A stretch of DNA of 64,000 nucleotides from Clostridia bacterium (lineage in GTDB: Bacteria; Bacillota; Clostridia; Oscillospirales; Ruminococcaceae): contig RZZW01000006.1 in the NCBI GenBank assembly GCA_009929695.1, forward strand, positions 1 through 64,000, given 5' to 3'. This document shows positions 46,120 to 54,490 of the stretch, one piece after another. Within the stretch, counting starts at the first letter, position 1, and each line of letters starts with the position of its first letter. The translations under genes and the position numbers were made by a program. The notes beneath the pieces were generated by a model. The model did not search any database. It was not told where the DNA came from and worked only from the letters and a program-made list of their open reading frames with translations.

Positions 46120-47172
46120 TTATTTCTTCTTAATGCCGAGAAAACGTGTAATGCTGTCTAAATTTCCGCCCTTGCTTGCCGTCTGTGACGCAACTGCGAT
46201 AAGCAGAATTAAGCCGACGATAACCTGCTGCCAGAACGAGTTTACGCCGTTGAGGTTGAGCCCGTTTCTGATAACGCCCATCATGAGCGCACCGATGACC
46301 GTGTTAAGTATAGTGCCCTCGCCGCCGAGGATCGAAATGCCGCCGAGCACAGATGCCGCGATGGCCTCCATCTCATAGCCGTTGCCCGCTGTTGGCTGTG
46401 CGCTTGAAAGACGCGATGCGACAAGTATGCCGCAGATAGCCGCCGAAAGCCCAGATACGCAGTATGCGAACATGCGTGTGCGCACAGCGTTTATGCCGGA
46501 AAGCTTTGCCGCCTCAAGGTTTGAGCCGCAGGCGTAAATTTGGCGGCCTGTGCGTGTTTTAGCAAGCACAATGCCGAGAAAAATCGCGTAGACCGCTGTG
46601 ATAATAACGCTGTACGGCAGCCCCGAGCCGCCTATGCGCCCGCCACCGAGAATGTAAAACTGAGCCTGAACCTCTTCAGATGGGATATTTGTCGTGTACA
46701 GCGGCGCGCCGTTTACAAGCACGTTGGCCATGCCGCGGTATACCCACTGTGTTGCAAGCGTCGCCACAAAGGGCACAACGCCGAGGATTTCGATAAAGAA
46801 GCCGTTCATGATGCCCGTCAAAATGCCCATGCAAAGGCAAAGTATGACGCACACCCACAGCGGCAGCCCCTTCATGAGCAGGCTCACCATGATGATGCCC
46901 GACAGCGCCATTGACGCGCCCGCCGACAAGTCGTTTCCTCCGCACACAAGGCAGAAGGTGAGGCCGCAGCCTATGATTGTGTAGGTGACTATCTGCTGCA
47001 AAAGGTTTTGCAGGTTGGCCGCCGCCAAGAATTTATCGGCAGATATCGCCGAAAACAGCACAAAAAGTGCTATGAGAATGCCCATTGAGTAAATTGCGCG
47101 TCGCGTTGCCGCGTTAAGCTTGTTGAATGAGTTTGCTTTTTTTGCAGTGCTCTCAAGTTGTGTAGTTGCCAT
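46120..47172 (-). CDS. Monosaccharide ABC transporter permease (RbsC-like)
   Basis: This 350-residue CUT2 permease has eight to ten helices and the family signatures VCGGNDLSAGASMALSGI (SxGxxxxL type) and AAKLSGINAVRTRMFAYCVSG (ATPase-contact loop), then GGISILGGEGTILNTVIGAL. AGGAGG precedes the ATG. It lies between the double ATPase and the binding protein, the standard order for these importers. Confidence 0.93.
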   Translation of the reverse strand: MATTQLESTAKKANSFNKLNAATRRAIYSMGILIALFVLFSAISADKFLAAANLQNLLQQIVTYTIIGCGLTFCLVCGGNDLSAGASMALSGIIMVSLLMKGLPLWVCVILCLCMGILTGIMNGFFIEILGVVPFVATLATQWVYRGMANVLVNGAPLYTTNIPSEEVQAQFYILGGGRIGGSGLPYSVIITAVYAIFLGIVLAKTRTGRQIYACGSNLEAAKLSGINAVRTRMFAYCVSGLSAAICGILVASRLSSAQPTAGNGYEMEAIAASVLGGISILGGEGTILNTVIGALMMGVIRNGLNLNGVNSFWQQVIVGLILLIAVASQTASKGGNLDSITRFLGIKKK

Positions 47173-47192
47173 TTTTGTTCCTCCTTTATTTA

Positions 47193-48722
47193 TTAAGCCG
47201 TCACAGTCAGGCTCGGCGCAGGCTTTCCCTCAAGCTTGTTGTAGCCTGCGGCAAGATATAGAATTTGTTCTTGCGTCGCTGTTTTCGCGTCAAGCTCGCC
47301 GTTAAATTCTCCCTGATTGACAACGAGAATGCGGTCGCTCATGCCAAGAATTTCAGGCAGCTCCGACGATATCATTATTATCGCCACGCCTTGGTCACTA
47401 AGCTTGTTGAAAAGCTCGTAAACCTCATACTTTGCGCCAACGTCAATTCCGCGCGTCGGCTCGTCGACAATAAGCACCTTTACGTCGTTGCAAAGCCATT
47501 TCGCAAGCACAACCTTTTGTTGGTTGCCGCCCGACAGGTTTCCGCAAAGCTGATGTATGCTCGGCGTTTTCGTGCGCAGCAGGTCAACGTATTTCTGCGC
47601 GTTTTCAGCGCCCGCGTTGTCGTCTATAAAGCCGAAATGCGAAAGCTGCTGCAAGTGCGCCATGTTTGTGTTGTACTTGATGTCAAGCCCAAGCGCAAGA
47701 CCGTCGCGCTTTCTGTCCTCTGTCGCATACCCGATTCCGTGGCTTATCGCCTGTATGACGGAGTTCACCTTTATCGGCTTGCCCTCCATCGTCAGCTCCA
47801 TGCTGTCGGGTCTGTCCGCGCCGAAAACGCAGCGCATTAGCTCTGTGCGCCCCGCGCCAACAAGCCCCGATATGCCGAGTATCTCGCCCTTGCGCACGTT
47901 GAAATAGTCAAAGTTTACCTTTGAGCCGCGGTGTATGTTGCGACCCTCCAAAACAACCTCGCCTATTGTCCTTTTGTGCTTAGGATATTTGTCCTCAAGC
48001 GAGCGCCCGACAATCATGTTCACAAGCTCATCCATTGTGATTTCAGACAAATTGCGCGTGCCTATGTACTGTCCGTCGCGTATTACCGTGACGCGCTCGC
48101 ATATGAGGTTAAGCTCCGCCATGCGGTGCGAGATGTACACCATGCCGACGCCCTTATCTTTAAGGCGCTGAATTATCTCAAACAATTGGTCTATTTCGCG
48201 CTCTGTCAGCGTAGCCGTCGGCTCGTCAAGCACAAGAATGCGCGAGTTGAAGCTTATCGCCTTTGCAATCTCCACCATCTGCTGCTGCGCCACGCTTAAA
48301 TCAGACACCTGCGTGTAGGTGCTAAGTTGAATGCCGAGGTCTTTAAGTACCTTTTGTGCCTCCTCGTGCATTTTTTTGCCGTCGATAAAAAGCCCTTTTT
48401 TCGGCGCTCTGCCTATGAAGATGTTGTCCGCGACGCTCAAGTGTCCGCACATGTTAAGCTCCTGCATTATTATCGAAATGCCAAGCTCGTGCGCCTTTGC
48501 AACGCTGTCTATCTCCACCTTTTGACCCTCAATAAAAATTTCGCCCTCGTCGGCGCGATAAACGCCTGACAAAATTTTCATAAGTGTAGATTTTCCCGCG
48601 CCGTTTTCACCGACAAGCCCCAAAACCTCACCCTTGTTCACCATAAGGTTTACCTTGTCAAGCGCCTTAACGCCCGGAAAGCTCTTGCTTATTCCTTCCA
48701 TTCGGAATAGTTCTTCGGACAT
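47193..48722 (-). CDS. Monosaccharide ABC transporter double ATPase (RbsA-like)
   Basis: This 509-residue protein has two fused ATPase domains. The first has GENGAGKSTLMKIL, LSVAQQQMVEIAKA and LVLDEPTATLT; the second has a degenerate P-loop (GLVGAGRTELMR), LSGGNQQKVVLAKW and LIVDEPTRGIDVG. This asymmetry is normal for RbsA/XylG/MglA proteins. The ATG at 48722 is directly behind GGAGGAGG. It is the first gene of the importer operon; its promoter has a TATAAT at 48767-48772 but no -35. Confidence 0.95.
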   Translation of the reverse strand: MSEELFRMEGISKSFPGVKALDKVNLMVNKGEVLGLVGENGAGKSTLMKILSGVYRADEGEIFIEGQKVEIDSVAKAHELGISIIMQELNMCGHLSVADNIFIGRAPKKGLFIDGKKMHEEAQKVLKDLGIQLSTYTQVSDLSVAQQQMVEIAKAISFNSRILVLDEPTATLTEREIDQLFEIIQRLKDKGVGMVYISHRMAELNLICERVTVIRDGQYIGTRNLSEITMDELVNMIVGRSLEDKYPKHKRTIGEVVLEGRNIHRGSKVNFDYFNVRKGEILGISGLVGAGRTELMRCVFGADRPDSMELTMEGKPIKVNSVIQAISHGIGYATEDRKRDGLALGLDIKYNTNMAHLQQLSHFGFIDDNAGAENAQKYVDLLRTKTPSIHQLCGNLSGGNQQKVVLAKWLCNDVKVLIVDEPTRGIDVGAKYEVYELFNKLSDQGVAIIMISSELPEILGMSDRILVVNQGEFNGELDAKTATQEQILYLAAGYNKLEGKPAPSLTVTA

Positions 48723-48766
48723 ATGCCTCCTCCTTCCATTCACAGTAAGCTGTTCCTTACGACTAG

Positions 48767-48772
48767 ATTATA
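48767..48772 (-). promoter_or_regulatory. -10 box of the monosaccharide importer operon
   Basis: TATAAT on the minus strand, 45 bases before the ATPase gene. The -35 position reads AACGCT, which suggests activator dependence; the adjacent AraC-type regulator is the candidate. A small inverted repeat, GTAAG...CTTAC (48744-48759), lies in the leader. Confidence 0.5.
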
Positions 48773-48850
48773 ACCGCAATTTCACCCAAAGCGTTATCGT
48801 AAGATTTTACTTTTCCTAGTAGTTTTTTAACTATTTGTCTATATTTGGTT

Positions 48851-48897
48851 ATAAAAAAGTAAAGACCATTGACGTTTTGCACAAACATCAATGGTCT
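48851..48897 (-). terminator. Terminator of the kinase-regulator unit
   Basis: A stem AGACCATTGA with its complement is followed on the minus strand by TTTACTTTTTT. It separates the regulator gene from the importer operon. Confidence 0.7.
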
Positions 48898-48936
48898 AAA
48901 TTGTCTATATCGCTTTTTGATAACACAACGTGCACT

Positions 48937-48960
48937 GTAGGGGCGAGCTTTGCTCGTCCG
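48937..48960. repeat. GTAGGG-family half element
   Basis: GTAGGGGCGAGCTTTGCTCG plus TCCG is identical in core to 22777-22800. Confidence 0.7.
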
Positions 48961-48990
48961 TTAAGTTTGAACAATTTTACAACGTGCACC

Positions 48991-49062
48991 GTAGGCGTGA
49001 CGACCTCGGCACGCCGTTAGTTATGCGCAAACCGTACGGCACGCCGAGTCGTCGTGCCCTAC
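48991..49062. repeat. GTAGGG-family element, CACGACGACTCGG core
   Basis: GTAGGCGTGACGACCTCGGC and its near-complement ending GTCGTGCCCTAC form a full element related to 152-224. With the half element at 48937 and the terminator, it fills most of the 373-base gap. Confidence 0.8.
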
Positions 49063-49095
49063 GCACTTTGTGGGAATGCAGGGGCGAGAAAACCT

Positions 49096-49854
49096 TCAGC
49101 AATTCTCAAGCCTATATTCCGACGGACTTAATCCTGTTATGCGCCTGAACACCTTTGCGAAATAATTCGAGTCGATATACCCCACCTGCTCGCCGACGTT
49201 TTTTATGTTGACGGTGGGGCAGCGCAGAAGCTTTTTTGCGTCCTCAATGCGAAATTCCGTCAGATACGACGTAAAGCTTTGCCCAAATTGCTGCTTAAAC
49301 ACCTTGCAGAAATACGCCTCCGAGTAATTCAGCGCCGCCGCCGCGTCCTGCATTGAAATCTGCTCACGGTAGTGCGCGCACACATATTCCTCCATAAGCT
49401 TTGCGATGGCGCTTGTAATGTTGCCGCGCTTTTCGGCGCTTTCCACGGGCGGCTCTGCTGTGCGCCACCGCTTGTGCGTGTCAACGCGGTAAATCGCGGC
49501 CTCTATCACAGAAAGCAAATCCTTCGCATCATACGGCTTCAAAAGATACTCCATAGCCTGAACGGAAATTGCCTTTTTAGCGTAGTCAAAACGGTCAAAC
49601 GCCGTCAAAAAAATTATGCAGCACTCTTTATTTGCCGCGTAAATGCTCTCAGCGGCCTGTATGCCGGACATCACAGGCATTTCAATGTCAAGCACAGCTA
49701 TCTGAATAGGGTACTCTTTAAAAATATCCACCGCCTGCCGTCCGTTTTCCGCCTCATGAATAATCGCGCTCTCGCCCATGTACGATTTTAGCATTTTAGC
49801 AAGCGCCATGCGCTCAATAACCTCGTCCTCAGCAATCAGCATATGGTAAGCCAT
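49096..49854 (-). CDS. Response regulator, AraC output
   Basis: This 252-residue regulator has a receiver (1-120) with acidic residues EDE near position 9 and phosphoacceptor Asp in IAVLDIEMPVMSG, and a C-terminal AraC domain (about 150-252; MQDAAAALNYSEAYFCKVFK and NYFAKVFRRITGLSPSEYRL). The ATG at 49854 fits AAGGAG; the ATG at 49860 is too close. It overlaps the kinase gene by 26 bases. It probably activates the monosaccharide importer downstream. Confidence 0.92.
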   Translation of the reverse strand: MAYHMLIAEDEVIERMALAKMLKSYMGESAIIHEAENGRQAVDIFKEYPIQIAVLDIEMPVMSGIQAAESIYAANKECCIIFLTAFDRFDYAKKAISVQAMEYLLKPYDAKDLLSVIEAAIYRVDTHKRWRTAEPPVESAEKRGNITSAIAKLMEEYVCAHYREQISMQDAAAALNYSEAYFCKVFKQQFGQSFTSYLTEFRIEDAKKLLRCPTVNIKNVGEQVGYIDSNYFAKVFRRITGLSPSEYRLENC

Positions 49855-51298
49855 TGTCATTCTCCTTGCTCTTGTTTCTCATAGCAAATTCCACGTATAC
49901 AACTGTCCCGCAGCCCTGCTTGATGCTTATGCGCACGCGGCCGTTAGGGTAAAACCCTGTTATGCGGCGGCAAACGTTGCCAAGCCCAAGCCCAAGCCCT
50001 TCGCCGCCCTTCGCCATTGCCGCGCGCACCTGCGTGAGCCGCTCGTGTGTCATGCCCGCGCCTGTGTCCGCAACGGAAAGTATAAGGTTGTCGCCGCGCA
50101 TTCTCGCCCGAACATAGATAGCCCCGCCGTTTTCGACGTTTGAAAGCCCGTGCATAACGGCGTTTTCAACAAGCGGCTGCAATAAAAACACAGGCACATC
50201 AGTCTGCAAAAGCGCGTCGGGGCACAAAACGCTGTACTGTATGCGGCTGCCAAAGCGCATTTTTTGTATGTACATGTAATCTTCAACCACTTTAAGCTCC
50301 TGCTCAAGCGGCACTATCGGCTCTGTCGTGCGCAGGTTATAGCGCAAAAGGTTGCTCATCGCGACGGTCATCTGCTCGCTCACCGGCGCACCCTCTATCT
50401 GCGCCATGCGCGCTATCATGTTGAGCGTGTTAAAAAGAAAATGCGGGTTTAGCTGACTTTTTATAAGCTGCAATTGCGTAACCGCAAAGCGCTTTTCAAG
50501 CTCAACGCGCTGCACTGTCTGCTCGTGCAGCTCCTGCGTGGCGTGCACATATTCGCGCGTGCTGTGCTTCATTTGGTTAAACGCGCGCACAAGCTGGCCA
50601 ATCTCGTCCTCCTGCCGCGCCCAGTAAACGTCCTCAACAGCAAAATTGTTTTGCTCTATCTGCTGCGACGCGTCCGCAAGCTTGCCGAGTATCGCCGTAA
50701 ATTTGCCCATCGCAGAGCGCAGCATAACAACAAGCATAAGCATAGCTAAAAGGCTTATGCCGGTAATTATGTACGGTATTTTTTTAAGCGAGTCGGACTT
50801 TGTAAGGTAATCGCTGTTTGTCTGCGTCAAAACAGTCTCGGTTAGGCGTCCACAGTAGCTTTTTATGTAGTCCTGCATCGAGTAGGTGACGTAGAGCTCG
50901 CGTATGTAGGTCATGTCGTCGGGGCTCATCGCAAGCAGCTTTTCGCATTGCTTGTGATATTGCGCGTAGCTATTGTGGATTGTCCACGTTATCTCATAGC
51001 GCTTTTCGCCGATGTCGTCGTAATCAGCCGATATCGCGCCGAGGCATATCGCGGTGTTCGCGCGCGCCTTTGAAAACGCGCTCTTGCTGTCCGCTCCGCC
51101 GTCGCGTATAAGGTTGGCAAACGCCACAGTTTCTTTGTCAAACGCCGTTTGCAGGTTATAGCTGCCGTGGTTGTCATCAAAAATTTTCTGCATACCGTCG
51201 ATAGAATAGCTCACAACAGCAATAGTTATAGCCCCCGAAAGTAGCATAAGCGCCACAATAACCGCAATCAGCAGCCCCATCTTTTGCCGCAGCGTCAT
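49829..51298 (-). CDS. YesM-type sensor histidine kinase
   Basis: This kinase of about 489 residues has two membrane helices (about 10-30 and 180-200) around an extracellular helical sensor, then HAMP, LQLIKSQLNPHFLFNTLNMI with the phosphoacceptor histidine, LQPLVENAVMHGLSN and a GHKL G-box with GGEGLGLGLGNVCRRI. The ATG at 51298 (MTLRQKMGLL) looks most natural; one at 51316 is possible. It is translationally coupled to the regulator. The binding protein of the nearby importer could also present the signal to this kinase. Confidence 0.9.
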   Translation of the reverse strand: MTLRQKMGLLIAVIVALMLLSGAITIAVVSYSIDGMQKIFDDNHGSYNLQTAFDKETVAFANLIRDGGADSKSAFSKARANTAICLGAISADYDDIGEKRYEITWTIHNSYAQYHKQCEKLLAMSPDDMTYIRELYVTYSMQDYIKSYCGRLTETVLTQTNSDYLTKSDSLKKIPYIITGISLLAMLMLVVMLRSAMGKFTAILGKLADASQQIEQNNFAVEDVYWARQEDEIGQLVRAFNQMKHSTREYVHATQELHEQTVQRVELEKRFAVTQLQLIKSQLNPHFLFNTLNMIARMAQIEGAPVSEQMTVAMSNLLRYNLRTTEPIVPLEQELKVVEDYMYIQKMRFGSRIQYSVLCPDALLQTDVPVFLLQPLVENAVMHGLSNVENGGAIYVRARMRGDNLILSVADTGAGMTHERLTQVRAAMAKGGEGLGLGLGNVCRRITGFYPNGRVRISIKQGCGTVVYVEFAMRNKSKENDNGLPYADC

Positions 51299-51537
51299 CC
51301 GCCCACCCCCCGCCATATCCCGCTCACCCCAATCTAAAGCTCAATATATGCAACATAATATCACAAATAAACATATTTGAACAGCTTTTTAAGCTCCAAA
51401 GCTTGTTTTGAGATATTCCATATAAATAAAGCTCCATGCGGCGCAGACGGTTGTAATTGTATTGTCAAAAACGTAAAGGAAACATTGTTAAATTTGAAAA
51501 CAAAAAAGAAGTGGGGATACATCGCCCCCATTATAAG

Positions 51538-51960
51538 CGGTAAAATTTTCCTCTTGAGAAAGAACCGGTTGAAATACAGGCGCAGAAAAAACAAGCCCAA
51601 AAAGAACGGTTGTCTCGTCAGCGTGCTCATGAAAAAGCTTACAGAGAAAAACGCAAGGCAAAAAATATAGCTGCAAACGGTGGCGAAATTGTCAAGAAAA
51701 AGGTGTATCCTCATTGCGGTACAGAGTTTATACCAACAAGTAATCGATAAATATTTTGCTCAAATGAGTGCTGTTATAAGGCAAGACAGTATAAGAAAAA
51801 GGTCGACCGAGAAGCGGAACGAGGCAACCACTATTACCGTCAGCGTAAATGTGCCGTGTGTGGCAAGTTATACCGACCTACACACAGCCAACAAATACGC
51901 TGCTCCGAGAAATGCCGCAAAGAGAACCATAGAGAGGAGCAAAAAATTATGGCACTTAAA
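51538..51960 (+). pseudogene. Decayed zinc-finger mobile-element protein
   Basis: An AT-rich frame encodes a Lys/Arg/Gln-rich coil (EKEPVEIQAQKKQAQKERLS) followed by two cysteine clusters, PHCGTEFIPTSNR and RKCAVCGKLYRPTHSQQIRC, then CSEKCRKENH. An in-frame TAA (51748-51750) interrupts it where a residue such as Gln would be expected between SNR and the next strand. I do not recognise the exact family; such double zinc-ribbon proteins occur on integrative elements. It runs into the recombinase remains on the right. Confidence 0.5.
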
Positions 51961-51964
51961 CACT

Positions 51965-52125
51965 TCAAGACTTCTCGTTCAGATCCACCTTGTCATGCGC
52001 CCATCGAAAAATCTGCCGCACCATGGCGGCGGATTCCTCATCCACTACCACCAGCCTATGGCAGTTATCTGGTGCTTTATTGTATCCTTAGAAGGGCTGG
52101 CTCCAATGAAATCACCCGCCTTCAT
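51965..52125 (-). pseudogene. Large serine recombinase fragment
   Basis: On the minus strand, MKAGDFIGASPS is followed in another frame by GYNKAPDNCHRLVVVDEESA and AMVRQIFRWAHDKVDLNEKS. This is the recombinase-domain segment typical of large serine recombinases (GxFIGAxxPYGY...DEEAAxxVRxIF). It is about 55 residues of an approximately 500-residue enzyme and contains a frameshift. It is wedged between two plus-strand remnants, suggesting nested insertions. Confidence 0.6.
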
Positions 52126-52194
52126 GCTTTGCTGAACAAAACGGATACCTGCCTGCTGGTCATGTGTTTCGCTGATTTATACTGTTCTACAAAG

Positions 52195-52700
52195 CATACA
52201 GTCACGGAAGTCACGATTGATGGAAAGATTGTCTCCGTTGCAAAAGACCGTGCAAAGACAAAATCGAGCTTACGTACTTTGCCGCTTGTAGAACCGTTTG
52301 AACAGCTTCTTTTGTTACTGAAAGCAGAACAAGCGGTCAATCGAAGGGTATGCGGAAATATGTACTGCGGCGATTATCTTGGGTACGTCTATGTTAATGA
52401 ACTCGGTGAAAGAATCAAACCAAACTTTATAACGCAAAATTTTGCAATTACACTGGCAAATAATAACCTAAAAAAATTCGTTTTCACGATTTGCGCCATA
52501 GCTGTGCAACGCTGCTTTATGCAAACGGCGTGAGCTTAAAAGAAATTCAAGAGTGGCTTGGGCACAGCGATATTTCCACAACGTCAAACATCTATACGCA
52601 CTTGGATTTTAATTCTAAGGTTGCATCGGCAAATGCGATTATTGGCTTTTACCCAACACAAGCGCAGGAGGTAATTGCCCGAAAATCAGGAGGTAATTGA
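52195..52700 (+). pseudogene. Tyrosine recombinase (integrase) C-terminal remnant
   Basis: The frame carries VTIDGKIVSVAKDRAKTKSS, LRTLPLVEPFEQLLLLLKAE and NELGERIKPNFITQNFA. After a one-base loss in an A7 run (52470-52476), the next frame carries the catalytic [15 protein letters not shown] and [16 protein letters not shown] with the nucleophilic tyrosine. The N-terminal SAM-like and core-binding domains are missing. It ends 90 bases from the 3' end of tRNA-Leu, a classic integration target, so an integrated element probably decayed here. Confidence 0.75.
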
Positions 52701-52751
52701 ACAAAAGACGCTAAAAACGTCTCTATGTCAACATGCCTTCTAAAAATAAAA

Positions 52752-52788
52752 AACCCACAAACCATTGATACATCAAGGTTTGTGGGTT
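52752..52788 (-). terminator. Terminator of tRNA-Leu
   Basis: A perfect 12-bp stem, AACCCACAAACC with its complement, lies directly after the tRNA 3' end and is followed on the minus strand by TTTTATTTTT. Confidence 0.88.
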
Positions 52789-52789
52789 C

Positions 52790-52876
52790 TGGTGCCGGTG
52801 GTCGGGGTCGAACCGACACGGTGTCGCCACCACGGGATTTTGAGTCCCGCACGTCTGCCAATTCCATCACACCGGC
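52790..52876 (-). tRNA. tRNA-Leu (CAA anticodon)
   Basis: This is an 87-base type-II tRNA with a long variable arm. The acceptor GCCGGTG pairs with CACCGGC, then A and an encoded CCA. The anticodon loop CTCAAAA gives CAA. The T-loop reads TTCGACC. Confidence 0.93.
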
Positions 52877-52957
52877 TTATCGGCTGTTTTATGAGCCGAT
52901 AATTATTATATTATATTTTGCTTTTAAAATCAAGCTTTTTCTTGCAATTTTCTCCTT

Positions 52958-53299
52958 TTAATCTTTATCTCCGTTTTCACGCGTGTCGGGCGCGTTAATT
53001 AAGGCGTTGGCTTTGAAGTTTTGATGCACGATTTGGTGCCAGTACACCGACGCTCCCGCACAGAGTATGCCCTGCGTGACGGACACAAAAAGCGCCGAAA
53101 GCACGTCTCGGTAATCGGTCAGCGGCGTCACCGAAAGGGTGTATATGCTCGACAGCAAAATACCTATAAGCCCGAGCAAAACAGGGATTTTTTCGTCTTT
53201 TATGCGCGTTGACTGCTTCATCCACATTCCGCAAAGATACAAAACAGGCACTATCGACAAAAGCTCGGGCTTAATATATTCCTTCAAATTCTCAATCAT
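52958..53299 (-). CDS. Small phage-holin-like membrane protein
   Basis: This 113-residue product has three membrane segments (ELLSIVPVLYLCGMWM, PVLLGLIGILLSSIYTLSVT, and VTQGILCAGASVYWHQIVHQ) and a polar tail. The layout ELLxxxPVLYxxG...GILCAGxSVY resembles holins of the phage A118 type that recur as chromosomal genes in Clostridia. The ATG at 53299 overlaps the spoIID stop (ATGA) and has AAGGAG within the end of spoIID, so the two are coupled. A role in sporulation or envelope transport is inference. Confidence 0.6.
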   Translation of the reverse strand: MIENLKEYIKPELLSIVPVLYLCGMWMKQSTRIKDEKIPVLLGLIGILLSSIYTLSVTPLTDYRDVLSALFVSVTQGILCAGASVYWHQIVHQNFKANALINAPDTRENGDKD

Positions 53300-54324
53300 G
53301 CGGCAAGCTCCTTCACTGTTTTTATCTCGGTATTCGGAAAATACGCTGCCAAAATCTCCTGCCATGTGCTGCCGTTTTTCGCCATAGCGCTCGCTCCATA
53401 CTGGCTCATGCCAACGCCATGCCCATATCCGCGCGTCGTCACTGTGAACTCGTGATTTTCAAACTTCACATCAAACGCCGCGCTGCGAAGCGAGAGGGCA
53501 GACCGTATCGCCGTGCCTGAAACCGTCATGCTGCCCACGTTTACGCTATGCACATATCCCGCCGCGTCAAGCGTGCTTTCGCCAAACCAGCCTGCGGGCT
53601 CGCCCGAAAGCTCTATGCCGTCTATGCCTAGCACAAGGCTTTCGTACATCTCCTGTGAGGTCATCGAAATTGTCGCCCCATATCCGTCGCTTGTCGTGTC
53701 AAGCGTGGACGGCACGCTGACAAGATAGGGGACAGCCGTGCCCCAAACAGCCTCGCTGCTCTCCGTCGTCCCCGCGCTTATCGCGTGATAGCAGCACAGC
53801 GCCGCCGCGCCGTTATATGCGACAGCCTTGTCTATTATTTCGTCGACAAGTGCGTTGAGACGATTATAATTATCAGTGTATTCGTCGCCCCACATCGTTT
53901 TCATCATTTCATCTGTTATGTAGCCCATGCGCTGCGCGGGATTTGCCTTGAAATATGCGCCCTTTAAGCTCTCGTCGCTGCCGTCGGCGCTCGCTTTGAC
54001 AGCGAGTGCATAGCTATGCGACGCAACCGCCTGCGCTTTTAGGGCTTCATCGGGATAAGTCATAGGCATTTCGGCTGCCACAGCGCCCATCACAAACGCT
54101 TTCACCGGCACGCTCAAAACCTCGCCGCTGCCCTGGTCAAGTATCAGCAACGGCGCTTCGTCGTAAACGGGCGTTTTGGGTGTGCTTTGCGGGCTGCTCT
54201 CGGATGTCTGCGGCGCTGCCTGTTCGCTTTTTGCCTTGGCCTCCTGCGGCAAAAGACAGCCCAAAAACGGCACTAAGTACGTCAATAACGCAAACAACAG
54301 CAGTAAACCTATGGCTTTTTTCAT
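53296..54324 (-). CDS. spoIID: Stage II sporulation protein D
   Basis: SpoIID is a membrane-anchored lytic transglycosylase that, with SpoIIM and SpoIIP, dissolves peptidoglycan during engulfment of the forespore. The 342-residue product has an N-terminal membrane helix, a Pro/Ser-rich linker, and the SpoIID/LytB domain with AAEMPMTYPDEALKAQAVAS (catalytic Glu region), SHSYALAVK and a terminal GYGHGVGMSQYGASAMAKNG. GGAGG precedes the ATG. It is the clearest sign here that the organism belongs to a spore-forming lineage. Alone it could also be a LytB-type paralogue. Confidence 0.88.
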   Translation of the reverse strand: MKKAIGLLLLFALLTYLVPFLGCLLPQEAKAKSEQAAPQTSESSPQSTPKTPVYDEAPLLILDQGSGEVLSVPVKAFVMGAVAAEMPMTYPDEALKAQAVASHSYALAVKASADGSDESLKGAYFKANPAQRMGYITDEMMKTMWGDEYTDNYNRLNALVDEIIDKAVAYNGAAALCCYHAISAGTTESSEAVWGTAVPYLVSVPSTLDTTSDGYGATISMTSQEMYESLVLGIDGIELSGEPAGWFGESTLDAAGYVHSVNVGSMTVSGTAIRSALSLRSAAFDVKFENHEFTVTTRGYGHGVGMSQYGASAMAKNGSTWQEILAAYFPNTEIKTVKELAA

Positions 54325-54373
54325 TTTCTTGTCCTCCGCTCAAAAACAACAGTATATATTTTGCATACAATCC

Positions 54374-54402
54374 TTGTATTTTTATTGTGTTAAATGTATA
54401 AT
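54374..54402 (+). promoter_or_regulatory. Predicted promoter of the citrate synthase gene
   Basis: TTGTAT (54374-54379), a 17-base spacer and TATAAT (54397-54402) lie 88 bases before the start codon. Confidence 0.65.
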
Positions 54403-54490
54403 AGGGGTATATATTTTGCGTCTTTTAATTTTGAAAAGAGCATTATATATGTATAGAGGGAAAATTAGAATAGGGAAAGGGGCAATTGTT

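Noticed and set aside
51538-53299. Prophage
   Set aside because: Only decayed recombinase pieces and one holin-like gene coupled to spoIID are present; no capsid, tail, terminase or replication genes.
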